Assembly: GCA_017631875.1 (NCBI GenBank)
Contig: JAGBSL010000040.1
Coordinates: 1 to 16,484 of the forward strand
Reading direction: 5' to 3'
Length of the DNA: 16,484 nucleotides
Source: Bacteroidales bacterium
GTDB taxonomy: Bacteria; Bacteroidota; Bacteroidia; Bacteroidales; UBA932
Under the pieces are notes generated by a model. The model saw only the letters and a program-made list of their open reading frames with translations. It searched no databases and had not been told where the DNA came from. Position 1 is the first letter of the stretch; every line of letters starts with the position of its first letter. This document shows positions 6,486-13,911 of the stretch, one piece after another. The translations under genes and the position numbers were made by a program.

Positions 6486-9400
6486 TTAATCTGTTATGTT
6501 TATCTCGACACGACTGCCGTCCAGTATCGCCTGTTCTTCAGCCTGCTTGGCCTCCTGCCTCTTCTTCTTGCTTGAGAACATGTTCTTCAGGAATTGTCTG
6601 AACGAGTTGAACTCGGTCTGGTAGGCAAGACCGACTCCGTTTCTCTGCGAGTTGTCAAGATAGTTTGTATATGAGTCAGCTGAGTGAGAGAATAGGTTCA
6701 GTCGGAATGAACCTGCTTTATTCAGCTTGATTTCTATGTCAAGGTCGCCCACCACGTCGGTCTCTCCTCCGGATGTGTACTGCTTGTTGCCTACGCTTCC
6801 GTTGACGGAAACCCTGTTGTTGAACATCTGTGTCGAGACTGCGACGTCGAAGATATCGTTACCCTTCTCGTTTGGCTGATAGTTCAGACCCAGGTCGACA
6901 GGGATGTTCAATTTCTGCAGGATATTGCTCAGCTGCCCCGCCATGACCTCGCTGACGCTCCTGTAGAGCATGTTGGAGTTGTTGAAGATACCTGACTGCT
7001 CGTCAGGGAGGAATCTGTTGTAAATCAGGATGGACAGGAACTGCTTCTGCACCTTGTCTTCAGTGCTGAGTGCACTCTCGACCCTTGATTTGATGGTAGG
7101 ATCGATGTCAGGAATCTCAATCGAGAATCCAAGTCTTGGATTCGCAAGTTTGTCGGTAATCTCAATTCCGCACTCGACGGTCCTTCTGTCTCCAACAGAT
7201 GTTGTGTCTGCAATCAGAGTTGAAAGGGAAGCCTTGGTCCTGTATAAGGCATCAATGTCCAAAGTACTTTCAAGGATGTCGCCATTGAATGTCACGGAAC
7301 TTCCGTCCTGGATCTCGAAGTCCCTGCTGACAAGTCCGAGAGCTACAAACTTGTAGTTTCCTCCAGTCAATGTGTAGTCTCCGTTAATCGTGAATACATC
7401 TTCGCCCGCAACGAGATCAAGCGTTCCGTTACCATTACCGGAAAGCACATGGCCCGAGGCTTTGTCTATTTCTACGAATGCGGTCACGTCAGGGTTTGCG
7501 TTGATGTGTAGATTGACGAGGAATTCGTTAGCCGATGTGTTCTTCTTTTCGATCCTGCTTCGCATGATCTCGTATGGATCGATAAATGTTTCAACCTCTA
7601 CTTCTGTAAACTTCAGGAGGTTTGAGCTTCCGCCTGTTGTCGCGGAAGCAACCGGTATATGGATTTCTCCTATCTTGGCAGTAACGGCGTCGACTGTCAT
7701 CTCGAGTGATTCTATCGGTCCTTTGATAGTTACTTGTCCCGTGCCGAATACGTTTCCATAGAACACTTCATTCTGCTTCTCCGTCAGGTCGATTCCTTCG
7801 ATTTCATTGACCTTTATCCTGGTGTCGAAGCTTATGTCCTTGAAATTATTCCAGTTGATGCTTCCGGACACGGTTCCAGTACCGGTATATCTGTCCTTTA
7901 TCTGGATGTCGTCGAAGTATACTCCGCTGTCATCTATGTGGAACATTCCGTCAGCATAGTATGGCACATTAGTATATGCCACCTGTAGCAGGCCGTCCTC
8001 AAGTCTGGTTCCGTTGCTGGTTACTGATAATGCGTTAATAGGGCCGTCTACGCTGATTTCTCCTGAGATGTATCCTCCGAGATCGCTGAATATTTCCTTA
8101 AGGAATGGCTCGGCATAGCCCACGTGCAGCCTGTCGAGAATCGCTGTGGCCTCAAGCGAGCTGGTCTTAGGAGTAAATTTTCCGTAGGCGTTGATGTTGC
8201 TCTGTCCTGACATCACGTTTCTTGCAGTGATGTCGAACCTCTCGAAGTCTTCGTTCCATCTGCTGCCAAGCGTCAAGATGCCCAGAGGCATGCCTGCCAG
8301 ATATGTGGAGTCGCATATCATGTCAGCCAGAATGCTCTTCCTGTCCATAGGGGAGGTTACCTGCACCTGGCCTGTTGCGGCTCCTTTTATACCTATCTCC
8401 TTTCCCAGAAGAGGGTTTATTACGGATATGTCGAATCTGTTCAGGTCAAGGGTGAGGGTGTCCTTCTGTGTCTTGGATACTTTTCCGTGAAGACTTACGC
8501 TCTGTTCGTCGCTGAGGAACTGTACCGACGAGACGTCAACCCCGTCAGGGGCAATCCTCATGTGCGAAGGCTGTATCCTCCACTCTCTTGAGTTCAGGTA
8601 AAGCATCGACGGAAGGATATTGACATCCAGTGTGATGTCTGAATTTTGTCTTGACAGGTCACCGTGAACGAAGAACTCTCCTCGATTCTCTAGTTCGCTT
8701 TGGTTGTCGTAGGTGTATCCCAATCCTATATGGTCATCGTCTGCAAGTATTCTGATGCTGTTGTCGCTCAGGGTCAGTGTTGCGATCTCGATCTCGTCAC
8801 TGTTAAGTTCTCCGCTGAAGCTGCCGTCGTTATTGTTGAAATTGAAGGTGAGGTCTTTGAGGTACTGCGAGCCGAGCGCTATTCTCTGTGATACCAGCGA
8901 GCCTGTGAGCCTTCCTTTGTCATTGATCTTGGTGTTCAGTGTCGTATTGTCGGCTATGTAAAGTCCCGGGTATACAAAGTCGAGGATATCCTGCATCTTC
9001 TCGAATTCGAAGTCAAGGCTGTACCTGTTGCCGCTCCATGTGTATGCGGCATCCGCAAACAGCGATGGGAGCTCTCGTTTAAGTGTGATGTTTCCGAGGT
9101 CTTTTACGAATTCCGTAACAGGAGCCGTACCCGTATAGGTTCCGTTTGCGAATGCTGACTTGAGCCACATCCTGTATGTGTCGTTCTTGCTTACAGATGT
9201 GAGCTTCACCTGCCCGATATCATATCTTCCCTCGCTGTTCTGCATGACGATGTTGTCAAGGCTGATGTCTCCGAAGATGTCTCCGGTCTTAGTCCTTCTG
9301 AAGTCTGCCGAGGTCCTGAGGCTGATGTCGGATTTGCCTCTTGTGTCTATGTTCATCGCGTTGAGGTTGGCGTGGCCGACAATTGCGTAGAACTTGTAGA

Positions 9401-10997
9401 TCGTGTTCTGGGTTCGAGGGGAAAGGCCAAGGCGTCCATGGAACATGAAGTTGAGGTTAGGATCGTTACATGCGATCCTTCCGTCGAAGGCGTCTTTTGA
9501 CAAGGTTCCTGATCCGGAAATGCTGCTGTAGTCGTAGCCGTGAATATGCAGCTTGCTGATTGTCAGCGAGTCAATGGCCGCGCTGAGCGGTGCTTTGTCG
9601 TTGCCTAGCTTCGCGGCGACAGTCGCCCTCATGGATGTTTCGCCGATGATCTTCTGTCCTATGACCTTGCCGACGTTAAGGTCTACAGTGGAAACCTTTC
9701 CGGAGATGCCTATCTGTGCGCCTTCGGTAATGATGTCTTCAAGCCTGATGTCTCCATTAACCTTTCCGATGGCTGACCTGATATCTGCGTCAATGTCAAG
9801 TTTATTGAGCAGGCCTTTCGCATGTGCATTTATGTCGAACGAAGTGCCAGGAGCGAACTTGCTGAGGTCGAGGCTGCCGTCGCGCATCCATTGTGTCACA
9901 AAATGGCTGAGACCGTCGCTGGTAATCGTGAAGTCCTGTATCTTGGCGTCTATTCTGGTGTCTTCGATTTCAGGAATTCCCGTCATTCGGCCGTTTATGA
10001 TTCCTTCGAAACCTCCGGCGCGTGACGATACCAGCAAGTCGCTGACTGTAAAGTCATCCACCGTGCCTACGAACTTTCCAGATCTGACATCTATTACCAG
10101 TCTGTTCTCTGCCAGCTCAGGAGAGAAGAATTTAATTGTCTGGAAGTCAACTGTGCTTGCGCCGAATTCAGCGTCCATCCTGACCTCTGCAATGTAATCC
10201 TTGAATGCATCCACGTTTGCATAGCTCATCATGAACATAGGTATGTGGAGGTCTGACCACGGGTCGTTCAGCTCAAGGTCCTTCACTATTGTCTTTCCGT
10301 TTCCGACCTTGGCGCTGCCGCTGATCTCGTGGCAGATGTATCCGGATTTCTCGCGGAATGATAGCTCTTCCAGTCCGCCGGACATTACTCCTCCCTTGAA
10401 CTGAAGTTCATTGGCTTTAAGATTTATGTCGGAAATGTCCAGATCGTTCCAATTGATGTATCCTCTGTAAGGAGTCTTGTCGGACGAATAGTTCTTCATC
10501 CTGAACGTGAATCCGCTGATTTCGACTTTCCTGATATGGAAAAGCTCTTTGTCGCTCGTGTTCTTTACTTCCTTTTTCTTCAGGCGGAATATCCTCGATA
10601 GGTTGTCAAGCTTATCCTTGCCGGCCCTGATGCTGTCTTCCATGACGAGATTCATCTCGGCATTTGTGATCGTTGCCTTGTCCAGGTGCAGGCCATCCTG
10701 GCTTCTGAGCCCCTTGAGCGTGAATTTCGCAATGATGTATTGTGCCCTGAAGAATGTGTCTATCTGGACGGCAGTGGAGTCAAGAGGATCCTGTACCGGA
10801 GACTTGTCGATGACCACGACGTTCTTGAGGACAAGAGTAGTGAAAGGCTTGAAATGTATCTTCTCGAATGTGATCTCTCCGTCAAGCTTTTCCGAAAGCG
10901 CGTCGACCACCTTGTCTGCAATGCGTGTCTGCACTCCGGGTGTCTGGATTGCGAGTGCAACCGCGATCACGACCGAAGCAAAAGCGACGAGTGTCAA
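6486..10997 (-). CDS. tamB: TamB-like translocation/assembly module protein (AsmA-like, TamB C-terminal domain)
   Basis: A protein of about 1503 residues with an N-terminal hydrophobic anchor (LTLVAFASVVIAVALAI), a very long periplasmic region of beta-rich AsmA-like repeats, and a C-terminal TamB (DUF490) domain over roughly residues 1150-1480 (NGTLDLVAGEDVFTINGDYT, GGNYKFVALG, IEIPDIDP, VQKQFLSILI, MLYRSVSEVMAGQLSNIL). The end is Lys/Glu-rich. Proteins of this family bridge inner and outer membranes in outer-membrane protein or lipid delivery. A TamA partner is not in the window. The frame has no ATG at the expected place: the first standard start is TTG at 10997, inside the hydrophobic segment, but the open frame continues to 11036 and encodes KTIKKALQIFW, a typical basic lead-in, after an ATA at 11033-11031. 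The true start is therefore probably upstream of 10997. It is first gene of a five-gene operon, divergent from tsaD, an arrangement I recall as common in Bacteroidales. Confidence 0.9.
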   Translation of the reverse strand: MTLVAFASVVIAVALAIQTPGVQTRIADKVVDALSEKLDGEITFEKIHFKPFTTLVLKNVVVIDKSPVQDPLDSTAVQIDTFFRAQYIIAKFTLKGLRSQDGLHLDKATITNAEMNLVMEDSIRAGKDKLDNLSRIFRLKKKEVKNTSDKELFHIRKVEISGFTFRMKNYSSDKTPYRGYINWNDLDISDINLKANELQFKGGVMSGGLEELSFREKSGYICHEISGSAKVGNGKTIVKDLELNDPWSDLHIPMFMMSYANVDAFKDYIAEVRMDAEFGASTVDFQTIKFFSPELAENRLVIDVRSGKFVGTVDDFTVSDLLVSSRAGGFEGIINGRMTGIPEIEDTRIDAKIQDFTITSDGLSHFVTQWMRDGSLDLSKFAPGTSFDINAHAKGLLNKLDIDADIRSAIGKVNGDIRLEDIITEGAQIGISGKVSTVDLNVGKVIGQKIIGETSMRATVAAKLGNDKAPLSAAIDSLTISKLHIHGYDYSSISGSGTLSKDAFDGRIACNDPNLNFMFHGRLGLSPRTQNTIYKFYAIVGHANLNAMNIDTRGKSDISLRTSADFRRTKTGDIFGDISLDNIVMQNSEGRYDIGQVKLTSVSKNDTYRMWLKSAFANGTYTGTAPVTEFVKDLGNITLKRELPSLFADAAYTWSGNRYSLDFEFEKMQDILDFVYPGLYIADNTTLNTKINDKGRLTGSLVSQRIALGSQYLKDLTFNFNNNDGSFSGELNSDEIEIATLTLSDNSIRILADDDHIGLGYTYDNQSELENRGEFFVHGDLSRQNSDITLDVNILPSMLYLNSREWRIQPSHMRIAPDGVDVSSVQFLSDEQSVSLHGKVSKTQKDTLTLDLNRFDISVINPLLGKEIGIKGAATGQVQVTSPMDRKSILADMICDSTYLAGMPLGILTLGSRWNEDFERFDITARNVMSGQSNINAYGKFTPKTSSLEATAILDRLHVGYAEPFLKEIFSDLGGYISGEISVDGPINALSVTSNGTRLEDGLLQVAYTNVPYYADGMFHIDDSGVYFDDIQIKDRYTGTGTVSGSINWNNFKDISFDTRIKVNEIEGIDLTEKQNEVFYGNVFGTGQVTIKGPIESLEMTVDAVTAKIGEIHIPVASATTGGSSNLLKFTEVEVETFIDPYEIMRSRIEKKNTSANEFLVNLHINANPDVTAFVEIDKASGHVLSGNGNGTLDLVAGEDVFTINGDYTLTGGNYKFVALGLVSRDFEIQDGSSVTFNGDILESTLDIDALYRTKASLSTLIADTTSVGDRRTVECGIEITDKLANPRLGFSIEIPDIDPTIKSRVESALSTEDKVQKQFLSILIYNRFLPDEQSGIFNNSNMLYRSVSEVMAGQLSNILQKLNIPVDLGLNYQPNEKGNDIFDVAVSTQMFNNRVSVNGSVGNKQYTSGGETDVVGDLDIEIKLNKAGSFRLNLFSHSADSYTNYLDNSQRNGVGLAYQTEFNSFRQFLKNMFSSKKKRQEAKQAEEQAILDGSRVEINITD

Positions 10998-11052
10998 CCA
11001 GAATATTTGAAGCGCTTTCTTTATAGTCTTTATGATTTAATTGTCCAACTTG

Positions 11053-11060
11053 CAAAAATA
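11053..11060 (-). promoter_or_regulatory. Predicted tamB operon -7 promoter element
   Basis: The minus strand reads TATTTTTG, an exact TAnnTTTG match. The predicted transcript start is near 11049, about 16 bases ahead of the ATA at 11033 and 52 bases ahead of the TTG at 10997. No convincing -33 TTTG was found at the usual distance, so confidence is moderate. Confidence 0.45.
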
Positions 11061-11083
11061 GTAAAAATATCGGAGAAAATCCG

Positions 11084-11091
11084 TATTTTTG
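11084..11091 (+). promoter_or_regulatory. Predicted tsaD -7 promoter element
   Basis: TATTTTTG on the plus strand matches TAnnTTTG exactly. Transcription would start near 11095 and give a leader of about 96 bases that carries the short palindrome at 11099-11113 and the repeat at 11128-11166. No clear -33 element was seen. It faces away from the tamB box, with 23 bases between the two. Confidence 0.45.
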
Positions 11092-11098
11092 CCCCCGG

Positions 11099-11113
11099 AT
11101 ATGCAAAGCATAT
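11099..11113. promoter_or_regulatory. Perfect 6-bp palindrome at the predicted 5' end of the tsaD transcript
   Basis: ATATGC-AAA-GCATAT is a perfect inverted repeat, and a third copy of ATATGC follows at 11115-11120. It lies 4 bases after the predicted transcript start. It could be a small 5' stem or an operator between the divergent tamB and tsaD promoters. At 6 bp in AT-rich DNA, chance is a real alternative. Confidence 0.3.
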
Positions 11114-11127
11114 AATATGCCTGCATT

Positions 11128-11166
11128 GTCATTGCGAGGAAGGACGAAGTCCTGACGTGGCAATCT
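11128..11166 (+). repeat. Short palindromic dispersed repeat, copy A (long form), in the tsaD leader
   Basis: This 39-base element begins GTCATTGCGAGGAA and ends TGACGTGGCAATCT. It matches copy B at 12237-12269 at all 33 shared positions, but its core is GGA-CGAAG-TCC instead of CGAAG. The added GGA and TCC are complementary, so the inner stem becomes AGGAC/GTCCT (11141-11145 with 11149-11153) around a GAA loop. An outer stem ATTGC/GCAAT pairs 11131-11135 with 11160-11164. One frame reads CHCEEGRSPDVAI, a variant of a peptide (CHCEERSDVAI) I recall from repeats in many bacterial genomes. Confidence 0.7.
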
Positions 11167-11190
11167 GTTTAATAGAAACATTCCATAAAT

Positions 11191-12213
11191 ATGGCAGAAA
11201 TCATACTAGGAATAGAATCATCATGTGACGACACCTCGGCGGCAGTCATCAAGGACGGCTACCTGCTGTCCAATGTGCTTGCCAGCCAGGACGTCCATAA
11301 AGCTTACGGCGGAGTGATTCCGGAACTGGCTTCGAGAGCCCATCAGGTAAACATCGTACCTGTTGTAAGTGAGGCAATTACACGTGCAGGAATCAAGCCG
11401 GAAGATATTACGGCAATAGCGTTTACACGCGGTCCGGGACTGCTCGGTTCGCTCCTTGTCGGCACTTCGTTCGCCAAGGGACTGGCCATGGCTCTGGACA
11501 AGCCTCTCGTTGAGGTAAACCACCTCCAAGGTCATATCCTTGCCAACTTCATCAAGCAGTATGACAGCGAGAACCGCCAACCGGAATTCCCTTACCTGTG
11601 CCTTCTGGTCTCAGGAGGAAATTCACAGATTGTCCGTGTGAACAGTCCTCTGGAGTATGAAATCCTCGGACAGACTATCGACGATGCAGTCGGAGAAGCT
11701 TTCGACAAATGCTCTAAGATGATGGGTCTGGGTTATCCGGGAGGACCGATTGTAGACAGGCTCGCAAAGGAGGGAGATCCTCTCAAGTATAAATTTTCAA
11801 AGCCTCATATCCCTGGTTTCGACTATAGCTTCAGCGGCATCAAGACATCGCTCCTTTACTTCGTCCGCGACCAGATGGCCGAGGATCCCGAGTTCATGGA
11901 AAAGAACAAAGCTGACATATGCGCCAGCTTCCAGAAGGCCCTGATCGATATCCTCATGGATAAGTTGATAAAGGCTGCGAAACATACTGGTATCAAGCAG
12001 ATTACGATTGGTGGAGGTGTCTCTGCGAACAGCGGTCTGCGTGCCCGTATCGAAGAGGAGGGACGCAAGAGAGGATGGACCACATTCCTGCCTGAGTTCA
12101 AGTTCACAACCGACAATGCGGCCATGATCGCCATAGCCGGATGGTTCCATTATCAGAACGGCGAACGCGCCAGCCTCGACGTCGCACCAGTAAGCCGCCT
12201 CGCCGAATTTTAA
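11191..12213 (+). CDS. tsaD: tRNA N6-adenosine threonylcarbamoyltransferase TsaD
   Basis: A full-length 340-residue Kae1/TsaD protein. It transfers the threonylcarbamoyl group from TC-AMP to A37 of ANN-decoding tRNAs, acting with TsaB and TsaE (not in the window). Family signatures: GIESSCDDTSAAV at the N-terminus, ELASRAH near 45-51, metal ligands His111 and His115 (NHLQGH) and Asp308 (TDNAA), LLVSGGNSQI at 138-147, DDAVGEAFDKCSKMMGLGYPGGP, SFSGIKTS and GGGVSAN. The ATG at 11191 gives the standard start MAEIILGIESS. The leader is about 96 bases from the predicted promoter and contains a palindromic repeat. TsaD supplies the substrate base of MtaB, encoded on the other side of the divergent promoter region. 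The FAD oxidoreductase downstream may be cotranscribed (69-base gap filled mostly by a repeat). Confidence 0.97.
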   Translation: MAEIILGIESSCDDTSAAVIKDGYLLSNVLASQDVHKAYGGVIPELASRAHQVNIVPVVSEAITRAGIKPEDITAIAFTRGPGLLGSLLVGTSFAKGLAMALDKPLVEVNHLQGHILANFIKQYDSENRQPEFPYLCLLVSGGNSQIVRVNSPLEYEILGQTIDDAVGEAFDKCSKMMGLGYPGGPIVDRLAKEGDPLKYKFSKPHIPGFDYSFSGIKTSLLYFVRDQMAEDPEFMEKNKADICASFQKALIDILMDKLIKAAKHTGIKQITIGGGVSANSGLRARIEEEGRKRGWTTFLPEFKFTTDNAAMIAIAGWFHYQNGERASLDVAPVSRLAEF

Positions 12214-12236
12214 AATTCACCATGAATGGTCCCTAC

Positions 12237-12269
12237 GTCATTGCGAGGAACGAAGTGACGTGGCAATCT
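12237..12269 (+). repeat. Short palindromic dispersed repeat, copy B (short form), between tsaD and the FAD gene
   Basis: A 33-base element in the same orientation as copy A at 11128-11166 and identical to it except that it lacks the GGA and TCC flanking the CGAAG core. ATTGC/GCAAT can form an outer stem; ACGTCA (12235-12240) can alternatively pair with TGACGT (12257-12262). Just upstream, ACCAT-GA-ATGGT (12219-12230) forms a second small hairpin that may belong to the same composite. It fills most of the 69-base gap, so it could be part of the tsaD 3' UTR or of an operon-internal spacer. Confidence 0.7.
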
Positions 12270-12282
12270 TTAGACTGATATT

Positions 12283-13815
12283 ATGAAAGAAATAGAAGTA
12301 ACCTGTAAGTTAGGAAAAGACCTCACAGTCGACGAGATCCAGACAGCCGCAGTAAAGGCTCTCGGAGTCTCGCCGAAGATGAAGTCACAGCTAAAATACC
12401 GTATAGTACGCCGTTCTATCGATGCGCGTAATGATATCCTTTATCGTTATCGTGTGGAGGTGTGCAAGCCTGATGAAACCCTGGCAGAATATGTCCTTGA
12501 GGACTATCAGGACGTATCATCAGCAGAACCTGTAATCATCATCGGAGCCGGTCCTGCCGGCATGTTCGCTGCACTGAAACTCCTGATGCGCAGCTTCAAG
12601 CCTATCATACTTGAGAGAGGTAAGGATGTCCATGCCCGAAAGTTCGACATGGCGAAACTCTCGACCGAAGGTGTCGTGAATCCGGATTCGAACTTCTGCT
12701 TCGGAGAGGGAGGTGCAGGTACATTCTCTGACGGAAAGCTCTATACCCGCTCATCAAAAAGGGGAGACATCCGCGAGGTACTCCATCAGCTCGTGCGCTT
12801 TGGTGCTGATCCTTCGATCCTGATCGATGCCCATCCTCACATCGGCAGCGACAAGCTTCCGATCGTAGTGGAGAACATCCGCAAGTGCATCATAGAGCAT
12901 GGAGGTGAGTATCATTTTGATTCACGCGTGACCGATATCGTGAAGCGTGGCGACGGCCAGTTCGATGTTGAGGTTGGTACTACTGTCTACACATCCCGCA
13001 AAGTAATCCTCGCCACAGGCCACTCAGCCCGTGACATCTACGAGATGTTCGACCGCAAGGGATGGGAACTCCAGGCAAAAGGTTTCGCCCTCGGAGTGCG
13101 CGTGGAGCATCCTCAGTCTCTGATCAACAAGATTCAGTATCACGGTAAGTATCAGCCATACATGCCGACAGCCGAGTATTCGTTTGTCACTCAGGTACTT
13201 GACAGGGGAGTATTCTCCTTCTGCATGTGCCCTGGAGGTGTCCTTGTTCCTGCAGCGACAGCCTCTGGTGAGCTTGTGCTTAACGGCATGTCCAACTCAC
13301 AGCGTAACTCCAAGTGGGCAAACTCCGGAGTCGTGGTCCAGATCGAGCCGGAAGACTTCCCTGAGTATTCGCAGTATGGTGCGCTCGCTCTTCTGAAATT
13401 CCAGCAGGACATAGAGAAGAAGATGTTTGATTACACAGGTTCGCTCAAGGCTCCGGCACAGCGAATGATGGACTTCTGCCGCAGAATCCCGTCAGCAAAT
13501 CTTCCTAAGACATCATACCACCCGGGAGCAGAGAACGCGCCGCTGCATGAGCTCCTTCCGGAGCACGTTTCGCTGCGTCTTAAGTACGCCTTCCCGGAGA
13601 TCGGCAACAAGAAGATGCACGGCTACTACACCAACGAAGCCCTCCTTCTCGGCGTAGAGTCCCGCACATCATCTCCGGTCCGCATTCCGCGTGACCCCGA
13701 GACCCTTGAGCACGTACAGGTTGCCGGCCTCTATCCATGCGGCGAAGGTGCCGGCTATGCCGGAGGCATCGTCTCCTCCGCCCTCGACGGCATCAATTGC
13801 GCTGCCAAAATATAG
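12283..13815 (+). CDS. NAD(P)/FAD-dependent oxidoreductase (COG2509 type)
   Basis: A 510-residue flavoprotein. After an N-terminal domain of about 80 residues rich in charged strands (KYRIVRRSIDARND), the dinucleotide-binding GAGPAG (residues 88-93) starts a Rossmann fold, with Glu111 (ILERG) at the usual ribose-binding position. GEGGAGTFSDGKLYTRS (141-157) and the C-terminal GEGAGYAGGIVSSALDG (from about 487) are characteristic of the widespread but functionally undefined COG2509 FAD-dependent dehydrogenases. A FAD-contacting ATGHSARDI motif lies near residues 244-252. No signal peptide is visible, so it should be cytoplasmic. It follows tsaD on the same strand after a 69-base spacer containing repeat copy B. 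Substrate and electron partner cannot be told from the sequence. Confidence 0.9.
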   Translation: MKEIEVTCKLGKDLTVDEIQTAAVKALGVSPKMKSQLKYRIVRRSIDARNDILYRYRVEVCKPDETLAEYVLEDYQDVSSAEPVIIIGAGPAGMFAALKLLMRSFKPIILERGKDVHARKFDMAKLSTEGVVNPDSNFCFGEGGAGTFSDGKLYTRSSKRGDIREVLHQLVRFGADPSILIDAHPHIGSDKLPIVVENIRKCIIEHGGEYHFDSRVTDIVKRGDGQFDVEVGTTVYTSRKVILATGHSARDIYEMFDRKGWELQAKGFALGVRVEHPQSLINKIQYHGKYQPYMPTAEYSFVTQVLDRGVFSFCMCPGGVLVPAATASGELVLNGMSNSQRNSKWANSGVVVQIEPEDFPEYSQYGALALLKFQQDIEKKMFDYTGSLKAPAQRMMDFCRRIPSANLPKTSYHPGAENAPLHELLPEHVSLRLKYAFPEIGNKKMHGYYTNEALLLGVESRTSSPVRIPRDPETLEHVQVAGLYPCGEGAGYAGGIVSSALDGINCAAKI

Positions 13816-13853
13816 TAATGGACAACATATTGATACACAATATATTATAAAAT

Positions 13854-13881
13854 CTCCTTGCTCCCCTTTGGCGGCAAGGAG
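13854..13881 (+). terminator. Hairpin after the FAD oxidoreductase (candidate terminator)
   Basis: CTCCTTGC (13854-13861) and GCAAGGAG (13874-13881) form a perfect 8-bp stem with a 12-base loop, 38 bases after the stop codon. Only three T residues follow, so termination would be weak or factor-dependent. It is the only obvious structure in the 96-base gap before the M64 peptidase gene. Upstream of that gene, TAGTTTG (13903-13909) is one base short of a -7 consensus and was not called as a promoter. Confidence 0.45.
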
Positions 13882-13911
13882 TTTCAGTAAATCGCTGATT
13901 TGTAGTTTGTT

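Noticed and set aside
9553..10197. 214-codon plus-strand open frame opposite tamB
   Set aside because: It is a hydrophobic, Ser/Met/Leu-rich mirror of the beta-strand repeats of TamB, and several similar antisense frames occur along the gene.
11100..11180. Possible small peptide gene in the tsaD leader (frame reading CHCEEGRSPDVAICLIETFHK in pieces)
   Set aside because: The reading comes from the palindromic repeat, and copy B differs by insertions without signs of coding constraint.
13854..13881. Riboswitch or operator interpretation of the hairpin ahead of the M64 gene
   Set aside because: A single 8-bp stem with no further conserved core is too simple for a riboswitch; its position after a stop codon fits a terminator better.
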